Below the pieces are notes generated by a model. The model ran no database searches. It worked only from the letters and a program-made list of their open reading frames with translations, and had not been told where the DNA came from. Source: Micrasema longulum (lineage: Eukaryota > Arthropoda > Insecta > Trichoptera > Brachycentridae). Taken from it: 64,000 bases of DNA. The stretch covers positions 1-64,000 of the forward strand of contig JAGVSM010003568.1 of the NCBI GenBank assembly GCA_022494885.1. The letters are read 5' to 3'. Positions 46,746-58,184 of this stretch are shown here, one piece after another; the first letter of the stretch is position 1; each line of letters opens with the position of its first letter. The position numbers and the translations under genes are program-made.

Positions 46746-49700
46746 CATGTGTAGTAATTTTTTTATTTTATTTATTACAATTAAATAGGCAGGATCTTGT
46801 GTTTAGAGACGGATTGACACTCTTCCATTATTATCTGAATACTCTTGACATCGGGATCGGCAACAATTTTTTTGTAAAAAAAAATTCATAATAACCAATA
46901 TGATAACAAATTCTAAAGTTTCAAAACATTATTACTTATTACTTTAAGTTGAGCTAAAGCCAATTTTATAAGTAAAAACTATTTACGTAGCTAAATTAAA
47001 ATCACCTAGCGTATTATTATATTTTATCAGTGATAAAATAAATTTTATTTTATAATGCTGCTGTGTTGCAAACTGGTTGGATTTTTCGATAAAAAAAATA
47101 TGGGATTCTAACTTTTAATTTAAGTACCCAATAGAAGCAACATTTTTTTTTACGTTATCAAACCAAATTATTATAAAAAACTGCCTCTTTTTGATACCTG
47201 TACTTTCCTTATTAAATAAATTGAATAATAAATTTCCCTAGATCGTTTTTTCTAAAAACAGACCCAGGCAATGTGACAACTATACTGAAAATTTCACGTT
47301 ACACTTATATGATATTTTTTTTATAAACTAATAGTTAAAATACATATTTAAAAAAAAAAGTTTATCTTGAAGCAGAATGCAGTAAAAATGAAATATCCTT
47401 AACAGATATTCACACTGTCGTTAAAAGTAGTTATCACGCGTCATTGTTCTTGGACTTTGCAAAAATGGTGATTCGACTCATAAAGGTAATAAACTGAAAT
47501 CAGTGATCAAACATCCCATTTTCAAGACCAACGATAACGATTTTTTCCTAGTACCTTAGCCTTGTACATGACACGTAAGGCTACTACATACAGGGGTCCA
47601 AATGTATTAAAAAAAAACGAAATTGCTATCTTTTATATTATTCTCTCAAAAAATTAAAATTCAATTTTTTGTAACTATTTTTAATACTTTGAACTATTAA
47701 TGCCTATAGGAACGTTAATGCTAATATCTATCAATTGATAAAAATTAAAATAACTTTTTTGCATCGCAAAAAAAGATGGCGCGTGATACATCTTTAAAGA
47801 TAGACAAAATCCAATAACTCAGGGGCTTGCTCCCTATATCTTAGGAAACCTTTCATCTTTCAGGAGCTCTGGAGGAGATAAAGAGGATGAAATAGTGAAA
47901 TGGCACTGACGTGGCATTGGTTGCAAGTTCCGAATATACTACGTACCAGCATAAATGGAGGAATTCTCCGCAGAACTCACGAGACTTTTGGTTTTCAATA
48001 TTATTTGGAGGTACCTACACACGCGAAGGATGTATTATAGGGAAAACTCTAAAATACAAATGTATTTTTCTTATTTCTTTGCATTTATTGCATCTACTAC
48101 CCTCAGAGAATACCTGGATTAAGGTAGATTGATATCGAACGGCTGATAGCGGAAGGTTTTATATCAATTTAATGTAGGTATCTATTTAGAAAAAGATTTA
48201 CGGTAAGATCAAATGTTAGAACGTGATATTGATTGAATTTTTAGTAATTTCTTTTGGTTATGTATTGATCCAGAATAAAATATGATTAAGCAATGTGTGC
48301 AGTATGCAGACATTGTAGCATTTATATACTTTAATAATAATTTTTATTGATCAATATCCGTACAAGCTCAACTGTCTTGTATTCACGATTCATGTACTTA
48401 AGCACTTGAGTAAATTAATTGGATTCATAGTAAAGTACCCATATAAGACGATCACTAGTCGAGCAAAACATACGGAAATGTTGGTAGCTTAATTAATACT
48501 TCGCTTGTTTTAAATGTAATAAAATTTTACAACAGCTAAATATCAATTCATAGTACTTACCGATATATTTTTTAATATAACACATACAAACATAAAAATA
48601 AAGTATGGTTCATTATTGCAATGCAATGATTTTAATTGTGTGATTAGGTAGCACGCTAACCACTCGTGAAACGAAAAAATCTTAATGTTTTTTTTCCATT
48701 AGCATTGCGACAGGCATAAATAATATTATGTAAATGTTAATGCGTTTGGATATTAAGTACTTCCTTTTTTAATTCATAATTGATTTGTTCTTTTAAAAGA
48801 AAAAATAATAAACGAATGTCAGCATAGAAACAACATTCAAATGAGAAAACGTTTTCATGAAAAGAATGAAATCTTTGACTAAACCGCAAAGTTTTTACTC
48901 TAAGCGGAGTTTTATCAGTTGTATAATGTACATACTTTAAACGAAGTGACTTTTAGGAATAATCTAATTCTATACGAGTATCATAGTTATGATAACTACG
49001 CAAAACTGTATTAAACTTTCGGCTTAGAACAACCTATCTCAATTATAAACTTTTCTAGTTATAACTTTGTCAATATAGCGTAGTAAAATATTGAGTGAAA
49101 ACGTTTTGGGTTAATCGAGCAGATAACATTAATAGGAATAGGTGCACTCAAATCATCGGAGATTATAATACATGGTTTACTTGTTACACATACAATGTAC
49201 GTATACTTGGGTGTTTCTGCTGTTATATAAAGTACGAGTATGTTGTAACCTGCTTAGGAAGAAAGTTTTCAGTGATTGGTCGTTCATAAGTGAACAAAGT
49301 AAATATACGAAATCCAATATCACTTACCGAGTTTTTCAATTCACGGTGGCTCGCGATCACGCTCTACACAATCCAAACAAAACACGCGAGTCATTATCTG
49401 AAACAAGAAAAACAATCATATAAACACGAACCGAATTTATTTTGCCTCCATTTTATCGAAAGCGAATAAAATAAAGTCTAGCAATCGAGGAAAACAAAGC
49501 GAAGAAAGAAAAAATTTACACTATTTTCCACTTATCACGTTCAAGATCTGAGATGGAAATGGACAGGATTTCATACGCCCATCTCGTCACGGTTTGAAAC
49601 CGTCAACTTTTTGAAGGTATCGTTATTTTGTTCGTTTATTTTGTCGAAATATTATTATTACACAAAGGATAATAAGATTTTGTGCCGAACGCACTCTGCC

Positions 49701-51474
49701 CCGATCATAACAATATCATTCCAAAAATGATTGGACGACCAAACTCGGCATACTTTATGACATATCATTGTGAAATCCTGAAATATCATTAACTTAATTC
49801 GTATTGAGCAAAACTCTACCTTTGGGAGCAGGTAGTAAGTAGTAAGTACCTAATTTGAGAATTTTAATTCAAAAATCTTCACCTGCTCAACTAAAAACCA
49901 AATCCTCCGCAACTATTGTAACGAATTTTTTTATTTATATAACGATAGAAATTTATATGAATAAGAAAACTTTTGGGAATGATGCAACCTAATTGGTTTA
50001 ATTTTTGCTTTCCCATAAAACTCAACCACTTTATGTAAGTAAGATATTTAATTTATTTATTTAATAGGCATAAATTAGTTCAATTAATTTATAATTAAGT
50101 ACCAATGATTTTTAATATTATTTGAAATACCTAAAATAAGCATTTCAAAGTGCGACATCGTAAGTTAATGGTTTTTATTGTTAGTTGATGGTTTCGGTGT
50201 GGAATAATACTTCCATGTATTATTTTACGCTTAACCTTTTTCACTATCAGGAATTAACGCGTAGGTACTTTTTCATTCGATAATTTGTGTAGAAAATGAT
50301 TCGATTATATCAATAAGTATTCATAAAACTCATGCATTTCCAATAAATAACCATCGATATCAGGCTGTGATCCAAAATATCGGCTTTTAAGTGCTGAAAA
50401 ATATAACGAAAAAGGCATACATCGGGTCCCATAGCGGGACCTAATCAGGCGCGATTGTTGATTGGCAAAAGAAATTGATCCGATATCGATCCTGGGTACA
50501 TACTTTGCCACTCACGCGCCTTTGAAGCCGACGAAAAGAAAAGAAAACGAAAAAATACGTGTTATCATAAAATATGCAAATTTTTCGGAGTAGGTAATTC
50601 CCATATGCCCGTAGGTGGTGGTCGTTCGAAGAAACGTTCTTTCTTCTGTACAAGCTTAGCTCCACCCTTCTCCTAAAACTTCAGTCACCAGTAATTCAGT
50701 TACGTGACTCGAATAATCCAATCGGCCGTTTGTATGGCGGATCGGGGGAATATGAAAATCCGACTGGAGCCTGGCTTACAATGGATTAACACCAACATAT
50801 TATTGGCTCTAGTGTTTTAATATATTGACCAAGTCATGAGAATAAAACATTAAATCTCTGATTTCGCACGTTTTCGTGTTTGGATTTGTAATTGTTATTA
50901 ATTGGCCGTAAATCTGTTAAGAGGAATTTTACGTTGGAACATTAATAGCTACTGTTGATTAAGTTGATGAAACCACGTAATGACTCTGACACGTTTCAAT
51001 GATATAAAGGAAAATTAATTTCCGTTCAAAATTTGTATCCCGGAGTTCTACGTGGTAAACATACTAAGCATCTCACTTCCTTTTTACTTTCGAACATTTA
51101 AAATTAATTCATTTAACTTACACAACAAATTTGTAATTGTGTTATTAGAGTCTCCATTCAAAAGGTGAATCCTTAGACAGACGTAAGTGTTCATTTTTAA
51201 TAATAAAAATAAGTCTCTAGAGATTTGTGATTCCTGCCGACCTGTTAACTTGCAAAGTAAATTTTTGTTTAAAACTTGTCTCACAAAAAAGACAAAAAAA
51301 AAATCCAAATGAAAACATATTTTTTAAATGAAAATAGGCCTTGTAAATCAACATAAAAATATTCATTTCATAACCAATTCCGTAACACTTCATTTCATTT
51401 TGAATGTTGGATATATTTATTTGACCCCATAACCGAGTTTCGCACGCAACTACACTGGCTCAGTATCAGGCATA
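46746..51474. other. Long unassigned AT-rich stretch
   Basis: No gene or recognised repeat found. Somewhat GC-richer islands (49300-49760, 50420-50790) have no trustworthy reading frame. Confidence 0.4.
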
Positions 51475-52033
51475 GAAGAAGCATTCACATTCTATCACTT
51501 CTTCACAATATTTGAAATAATCCCACTTCGCCTGTTTATCTGAGAAAGCTCATCCAACCTCTTTCACAACATGGACTATCTCTTCATTCTAGTAACGAGA
51601 GAACCCTTTTAATACCCTGTCATGGCTCTAATTTTCTTGCCTCCTCTTTCACAGTAGTAGCCGCTCGATTGTGGAATAACCTACTCACTAATGTTAGAGA
51701 CGCCCCTTCTTTATTTACATTTAAGTCAAGATTGAAATGTCGCTATCTAAATATTTAAATTGTTTCTTTATCCTTCTTATTTCCACCCCATTCCCTCTCC
51801 TCTCTTCATAGTTTAGTGTTATTTATATATATATATATATATATTTATTTTTGTTACTATTTGCTTTTAATTTTTGTATAAAATTGTAAGATTCAATATT
51901 TCCATGTATTTATAATTTTCTCAAACTAAACGGTTTGGGTAGGTAGGAACAAATTGCCTTAAGGCAATATGCCCGCCCTTATATGTATATTTATTGTATA
52001 TGTATATAAAGTGTCAAATAAATAAAAATCTTT
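51475..52033 (+). pseudogene. Non-LTR retrotransposon 3' end, family Z copy 2
   Basis: The plus strand reads the same C-terminal sequence as copy 1 (SFTVVAARLWNNLLTNVRD), with a few substitutions and the same stop, 3' UTR, (TA)n run (51824-51844) and CAAATAAATAAAAATC tail. It begins abruptly at about 51475, as expected for 5' truncation. By eye the two copies differ at only a few per cent of positions, so both insertions are fairly recent. Confidence 0.75.
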
Positions 52034-52043
52034 TTACTCCATT

Positions 52044-52294
52044 CAGGGCCCCGATTACAATGGAAGTTTATATTTATCTTCAATTTTATCTGCAAAGTAA
52101 AATTAAGTTTTCTGTATAAAAAGTGGAATCTGCATACAATTTTTTCGTCTAAACATGTTCAATCATAGGTTACCAACAAAGATATTTTAAATGTACATGC
52201 AAATATACTCATTTTCGTACACAAATATCGCTTTTTCTTTATAGACATTTGAAGATAACTCCGTTTACTTCCCATTGTAATCGGGGGGGTCCTG
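52044..52294. mobile_element. MITE-C with CAGGG ends
   Basis: Left end CAGGGCCCCGATTACAATGG and right end, inverted, CAGGACCCCCCCGATTACAA. Similarity extends inward to a shared TTATCTTCAA. The terminal CAGGG form is common in hAT elements, but no clear target duplication is visible. 251 bp, no coding capacity. Confidence 0.55.
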
Positions 52295-52304
52295 CTTACG
52301 TACG

Positions 52305-52480
52305 AAATAATTTTTAATTGGTATAATCTATCGTTCGCTATCCATATGTATTTCTTAATTAAAATACGGTTGGACCATCAACGGACGAATCTACATAAAT
52401 CTTTTTTAATAAATATTTTTTGAAATATTATAAAGTTAAACATAACTATTATCTATTTTGAAAAATAATTTTGTTATATG
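52305..52480. repeat. Dispersed repeat W, copy 2
   Basis: TCTATCGTTCGCTATCCATA, TAAATCTTTTTTAATAAATA, GAAATATTATAAAGTTAAAC, TTTTGAAAAATAATTTTG. Direct repeat of 46590-46745. Its left edge adjoins MITE-C. Confidence 0.5.
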
Positions 52481-53029
52481 CCTATATGATTCATTTAATA
52501 GGTAAAACTGTCATACAACTTAGCTTATCGTGGCATTCCGGCATTTAATGAAAAACATCTAAGGATGGGTAAATAAATAATTGAAATCAAAATAGGTATT
52601 TGCTCATTTTTTTTAAAACTGTTATTATTAACTATGTTAAGTACTGTCTTTGCACTGTTCTTAATACAAAGGAAAACATAATGATACATTGTCTCTGTCT
52701 CAACCATGAGTTTATCAGTTTGCATTTTTTTTCCATGTTTGCCAATGAGATATTTTGTTCATTTTGTTTATTGGAAAGTGTTTTGTATTTTGTATTTATA
52801 ATTATTTTTTTATTTAAACTTTGTTAAAGTCGTAAGCCATTGAAAAAGAAAAAAAAAACTGTACGTTAACGGTCATAATACATAGTCAAATCCTTGAATT
52901 CATTTTGTTTGAAGATAAAACAGTTTTTAAAGTAGTACCTATAATTTTCGCAGCAATGTTTTTTGTTTTCAAACTTTTCAATCCCTGATTTATTTGTGCC
53001 TGTATTTTTTTCAATTTTAGAAAGTTTTC
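52481..53029. other. Unassigned AT-rich stretch
   Basis: No gene or recognised repeat seen. Confidence 0.4.
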
Positions 53030-53260
53030 CTTCAGTTTCTTTTGTCGCAGGTGGCTAACTGAAATACTCGGGAGAATTGATTTGACATTGAATGCGTACG
53101 CAGCCGGCCGTCCATTCAAATGCCACTTATTGGAATGAGACGGAAGACGGCGCCGCGAGAGGGAGGGAGACGGGAGAGGCGGCCATGTTGGGGCATGCGC
53201 AATACGATCGCCATCACGAGTCGCCGACGGGTTCAGAAATGGCGGCAATCAGAGGAAATA
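53030..53260. promoter_or_regulatory. CpG-rich promoter-like island
   Basis: The most GC- and CpG-rich segment in the window. It contains GCATGCGC (53193-53200, NRF1-type), two YY1-type words (GGCCATGTTG near 53181 and ATGGCGGC at 53239-53246), ACGGCGCCGCGAGAGG and GCAGCCGGCCGTCC. NRF1 and YY1/Pho sites close to CpG runs are typical of animal housekeeping promoters. The minus-strand open frame 53248-52886 starts in it, but its sequence looks like translated GC-rich DNA followed by AT-rich DNA. The direction of transcription is unknown. Confidence 0.45.
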
Positions 53261-53529
53261 GATAGCTTTAGATAAACTTTACCAGTTGAGTATTCTTTGG
53301 AGACGCAAGGGTATGCAAAGTTGAAATGATCAGAGATAAAGAAACATTTCGTTGCTTTTACAAAACTTAGTTTATCAAAAAAGGTTTTCAGTGAAAGAAA
53401 TTTCTTCACTGAATAATTTTTCTCTCATACAAAATTCAATGTTGCATACCCAAATTGTATAAAAAAAAATTAGATATTGAAACTACTAGTAATTATGTTT
53501 TTTTCTTGACCTGTTTTTAGAATATTTGA

Positions 53530-53705
53530 ATTCAAATCTTTATCTTAGAACATGCTGAGCCATGTTAAATGGAGATTATCATAAACAGAGAATCCTCCGT
53601 TTTCATTATACATTAATTAGTTTTATGCAGATTCCCTGTTATTAAGTATGTATACTATTTTTTTTAAATAAATATATAAAATAAAAAAAATAAAAAATCC
53701 GTAAA
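53530..53705 (+). repeat. LINE 3'-end-like repeat, copy 2
   Basis: Inverted relative to 42905-43100: AGAACATGCTGAGCCATGTT, ATAAACAGAGAATCC, TTATGCAGATTCCCTGTTAT, then an AAATAAATATATAAAATAAA tail. Confidence 0.45.
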
Positions 53706-55131
53706 TAAATTAAAATACATTCAAATCTAGATACCCTTAAGTTGATGTTAGGTTAGGTACCTAAATCAATGCATGGATTATTTTTAAACAAATCAGCGCT
53801 TATTAAATTTATTTCAAAGGGAGTTTTTATAATAAAATTAGCTAAAAGTGCATCCCTGAATCCAGATGGAACTAAGGATCGGCGATAATAATTATTATCT
53901 TAAAGATTTCACCATCAAATGTGCTTCCTTCCCAAAAACACATATAGTTCTGTTATTTTATCTCATTTAAAAACAAAATGTCGATATTTTGGCAATTTCA
54001 CGATTGTCAACTGTTTCGCCGTGGGCATTTACAAACTTTAACGGACGACGACATTTTTTAATCTAAAATTATACCTTCAAGGAAATATTAGCGATTGAGA
54101 TAAGTGAAACTGCTATTTATGCTCGTACATAAGCAATGAATATTTAAGTTTATCATTTGGACGAAGAAATTGAACGAAGAAAGGGCACACGAAGGTTGTA
54201 TCTCCAAAGTAACCGTATGTTCGGAAGATGTTATGCTAATTTATTCCACAAGAAACGAAAAAAAAACATTACAAAATTATACGTAGGTATCAGTAATATT
54301 TGTTTCGTGATGTAAGGAAACTAAGTGTTTTCACGTGGACATCTTGAATTTAAATAATGTTAATGTCATCGAGTTAACCGTTACAATTTTGCTTTAAAAA
54401 CGTGGAAAAATTGTGGGCGCCAAACGTGTTGTGTAGGTACCAACGTAAGTACAAACCTACTTAGGTACTTTATTAACGTAACAACGGTAATTACAGATAT
54501 AGGTAAAAAAAGTAATTTTATTTAGAATTAGGTGAATATTCACTATTTCTGCACTCAGATTTTGAATGAAGCAGAATAATCATTTAATTTTTTTTACAAC
54601 TTTTATACATTTGTCTAATGTTATTTTTCTGTGAAACATTTAACTACCCTAAATTATTTCTTTTTTAAACTTTCCGACGGTACCCAACTAGTTTAGTGGG
54701 TGTTAAGGGTGATTATTATTTTACCATTTTTTTTACGAAAGCTTTGCAGAGTCAACACTTAGAAAAGCCTTCATACTTATTTACGTAAATATTTTAGAGT
54801 CTGATTACGTCAAACATCGAAAATTCCAGTCTTCACGTGTTTCTAACAACCTACTCGAAAATGGAAATCATTCATGTTTACAAGAACGCCATGATTATAA
54901 ATTAACAAAATTTAGATAAGATGTTCGTTATTTCAAAATTTAACAGTTTTGGATAAAACCTTTTATATTTAAACGAAGATTTGTCAATAAATAAACCACC
55001 TGTTTCCCAGATAGTAATTGGATTTAACACCTTGTTGATTTTTCTATTAGAACTTTTTTTAAAGGAATAACCCGCTAAGCCTCTATTATAACAGCTTGTC
55101 AGAGCACAGGGAAGTAGGAATATGGAAGGAA
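53706..55131. other. Unassigned AT-rich stretch
   Basis: AACCTACTCGAAAATGGAAA near 54847 may be a scrap of the SINE-I body. Nothing else recognised. Confidence 0.35.
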
Positions 55132-55277
55132 GTCATGAAAAATACACAAAAACACTCAAACCAATTGAGAAAAAAGACTTTTCTTGAATTTTTCTCTTGC
55201 AACTAGCGGGAGTCGAACTCGCGACACCAGTTTCGCAATTGGCCGTCTTACCAACTGCGCCACGGCACCTGTCATGA
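55132..55277 (-). mobile_element. SINE-III, tRNA-derived, flanked by 7-bp direct repeats
   Basis: On the minus strand the element (55270-55139) starts AGGTGCCGTGGCGCAGTTGG, with a perfect A box TGGCGCAGTTGG and a good B box GAGTTCGACTCCCGC. A ~60-bp unrelated tail follows. GTCATGA occurs at 55132-55138 and again at 55271-55277, a likely target duplication. The acceptor ends do not pair, so it is not a working tRNA gene. No second copy in the window. Confidence 0.65.
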
Positions 55278-56572
55278 TATTTAATAGCAATAACATAATG
55301 AAAATGTTTAATTTTAAACAATTTGTAATTAAAGAAGGGACTTATTATTATTATTTTACAAAAGACTCGTTTGACACAAACTTTTGACTGTCACAATATA
55401 AATTCAAAATATCGTAACTGGCTGGAATATTTTAACTGATCTTTTAAGGTAGTCAGCATCGCATGCTAAATATGTTAGAAGATAGAATTTTATTAAAAAA
55501 CGTAATCGTTCAAACTGGAATCGTAACATCAGTTTTATCATGAATTGTGTATAGTAGGAAGGTAGATGAAATAATAAATTAATAATACACTTTTTTGTAG
55601 ACTTAGTTTTAAATCATACTATTAACGGTATGCATATATTTTTTAATTATTTTTATTGTATAAATCCGGTTAGAGTGCTCGCTTTAAAAGCACCTTAAAA
55701 TGTATTTTTTATACTTTGTCTAAGTTTAATTAAGAAAACATAACAGCAAAATCGAATCGAGTTTTCTATTTTCTCTGTAAGAAATATATTTTCTCAATAT
55801 ACTTCGACGATTTCATTTTCATTTCATTGTATTCCAACACGAACTTTTCTCATATTTAGGCACGAATTCAATTTACACTTAGTACTCTGTGGAGCACAAC
55901 ATGGCTGCCAAGTTGGTTCTTATTTCTCCGTATAAAGTTTTTTCTTTCCTTCTAAAAGTGGCAGAAATTTATTCGCTCTTTATTAATATAAGCCTTTCTT
56001 GGTTCATTTATTTGCCACAGCTCACCTCAAAGGGCGGTAAGCTCGTACTTCGCGACGTCAACGACTTGAGTATGAAATTTACAAGTCTGGAAAAACACAA
56101 GAAGCGACATTTTAATTAAAGATTACATTTATACAATGTAGGTACCCCACTTTATTTAAGCGGTTAAGCTCCTTACCGAACGTAATTTTGGATTGGAAAA
56201 ATATGTATCACTCGAATAAAATAAGCTCCCACATTAAACCACATTTTCCAAAAGGAATATTTTTATAATAACTTTATTAAAACGGTACAAGTATATCTAC
56301 AGTTTTGAATACATCTTCTGAAACCTATAAAAATCTTATTTCAGAAAAATTTAATGTGTTTTTTTATGTGCATTTTTAAAATTTTATTTTAGCTTTCGCC
56401 AAATTTATTTTTTGAAAGGTGCATTTTTAATAGGAATTTGAGTTAAGTTGCCGTTTTCATATAGTTTAAGGTGTGAGCAAATGATAATCAGGTTGCAAAA
56501 GAACCTCAGACCACTGATTCGATAACTATACACACTATTCCCATTTCACAGCCTCATTAATAATATAACATA
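55278..56572. other. Unassigned AT-rich stretch
   Basis: A short open frame at 55889-56119 begins with an AACATGGCTGCC start context, but resembles nothing known and ends in low-complexity sequence. No repeats recognised. Confidence 0.35.
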
Positions 56573-57045
56573 TTACAACAGAAATGCAGACCACTTTAGA
56601 GAAGGCAATATGAAAGTCTAGACATTTACATTTAAATAGTAGATGAATATATATATCGAACATAAGATAAAACTGGGCGAAGAAAATCAAACGGCGGAAC
56701 TGCCAAGAAGAATAGAAATTAGTTGGGCAGCTTTCGGAAAACTTAGACACATACAAGAAAATAAAGAGATACCGATTTGTCTGAAAAGGAAAAATATGAA
56801 TCGCGTGTACTGCCAGTGACTACATACGCATTAGAGACCATCGTTTTTACAAAAATAAATGTAGAAAAGCTTAAATGCACACGGCGATCCATGGAAAGAT
56901 TCATGTTTGGTATTAGCCTAAGAGACAGAGTAAAAAAATAATGAAATTAGGAACCAAACCAGAATGACAGGTCATAAGCCATGTAAAAGTCAAGACATCA
57001 ATATTCCTTATATTGAAGTTGCTTAACCCAGTCCTAATCTACAAA
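56573..57045. mobile_element. MITE-A carrying a reverse-transcriptase piece
   Basis: Left arm 56573-56630 (TTACAACAGAAATGCAGACC, GAGAAGGCAATATGAAAGTC, TAGACATTTACA) and right arm 56964-57045 (ATGACAGGTCATAAGCCATG, TAAAAGTCAAGACATCAATA, TTGAAGTTGCTTAACCCAGT) enclose about 333 bp that are not MITE-A interior but retrotransposon sequence (next entry). Confidence 0.6.
56640..56963 (+). pseudogene. RTE-like reverse transcriptase internal fragment
   Basis: The plus frame reads LPRRIEISWAAFGKLR, IPICLKRKNMNRVYC, then after one frameshift LPVTTYALET and RRSMERFMFGISLRDRV, and after a second NNEIRNQTRMT. This is the post-catalytic region of the common endonuclease-reverse transcriptase of insects (RRIxLGWAAFGKL...CVLPVxTYGAETW...MERxMLGxSLRDRIRNEEIRRRTKV). 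The fragment stops abruptly at the MITE-A right arm and has neither the 3' end of the LINE nor a tail. Confidence 0.7.
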
Positions 57046-57676
57046 AAATAACTACAAAAAAATGTTTATTATTAATTTGCCGTGTAGTGAATTTATCCAC
57101 TTTCTGTAAATTTTGAAAGTAATTAAATGAATTATTTATTTTATCTCCAAATTTTTATGAGTTCAAACTGCGCTGATTTTTAAATCAGATATTATGCTCA
57201 AAAATAATCTCCTCTTTCGTTTCATTGGCTGCCTTCCAAATAGCATTGTATGCATCTATAAAATGTAAATGAATGGATCGTGGTTAAGAAAATAGGTCAC
57301 ATTTTGGGAGGAAGCTAAATTACGTTTTCGAGATTTCATCATATTTATTATCATGTTTTCGTCGAAATGGAAACGAAAAAAAGATTTTTAAATGCCTTAT
57401 AATTAAAGAAAATAATAGAGTTCGTGCAAATATTTGCGAATCAATTAGACTGTCTATGAAATCTATAAATAATTAAATACCCTAAAATAAAATTCCAAAG
57501 AATTACGTGAAATAATATACGCTAATTCCAATTTAATCATGTTTGAGGTTAATTAATTTGAACTAAAGTCTTACAATTAATGCTTTTAGAAACTCAAATT
57601 TAAATATTACAAAAAATCAATTAACAAAATCTCAAAGTAAAAAAAAACGAATACGAAAAAATAAATTAAATACCTT
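57046..57676. other. Unassigned AT-rich stretch
   Basis: No gene or recognised repeat seen. Confidence 0.4.
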
Positions 57677-58054
57677 TACAGGATGTTCTTTTAACCCTGT
57701 CACATCCAAAATCACGATGATCAGTATGAGCAAGAAAACATATTGGTACATTAAAATACGTTTTTAGATCGAATAAAATTTATAAAAATAAAATATTAAA
57801 TAAACAAATGATTGCTTACTTCTGCAAGGTAGAAGCAAGGAGAGGGGAGGGGGGAGTTTGATACACCGTCAACCACATGGCCACGCCCCCTCCCTTCACC
57901 CCTGCAGAAGTAAGTAACCATTTGTTTTTTTAAATGTCTTATTTTTTTTAAATTTCTGCGTACTACATTTTAAAAAAATATATTTTTATATGTCTTCTTG
58001 CCCATACTGATCATCGTGGTTTCGGATGTGACAGGGTTTAAAGAACACCCTGTA
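57677..58054. mobile_element. MITE-D, TA-flanked long hairpin
   Basis: Element 57679-58052 between TA dinucleotides (57677-57678 and 58053-58054). Terminal inverted repeats of about 65 bp start CAGGGTGTTC (CAGGATGTTC on the left) and match at roughly nine in ten positions. Inside, AACAAATGATTGCTTACTTC (left) mirrors GAAGTAAGTAACCATTTGTT (right). Further in, a G-rich run (57841-57856) faces a C-rich run (57885-57898), so nearly the whole 374 bp could fold on itself. The TA duplication suggests Tc1/mariner-type mobilisation. No coding capacity. Confidence 0.75.
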
Positions 58055-58184
58055 TAAATCAATAATCATTTACTACTATTAGATTCTACGAATTAACTAA
58101 TTGAAAGATGAAATAAATTATTTATCAAGAGCTTTAAATTATGATAAAAGTAAATAAAATATTCTACGGCAGAAGCCCTAATGT

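Noticed and set aside
47800..48135. Apparent splice acceptor (CATCTTTCAG) followed by a GA-rich exon-like stretch
   Set aside because: The open phase closes within a dozen codons and no matching donor or protein resemblance was seen.
52886..53248. 120-codon minus-strand open frame starting in the CpG island
   Set aside because: The N-terminal half is proline/arginine/serine-rich as expected from translating GC-rich DNA, and the C-terminal half is lysine-rich from AT-rich DNA. No domain is recognisable, so I treated the island as regulatory.
55139..55270. Possible tRNA gene
   Set aside because: A and B boxes are good, but the acceptor stem does not pair and the sequence continues into a non-tRNA tail between direct repeats, so it is a SINE.
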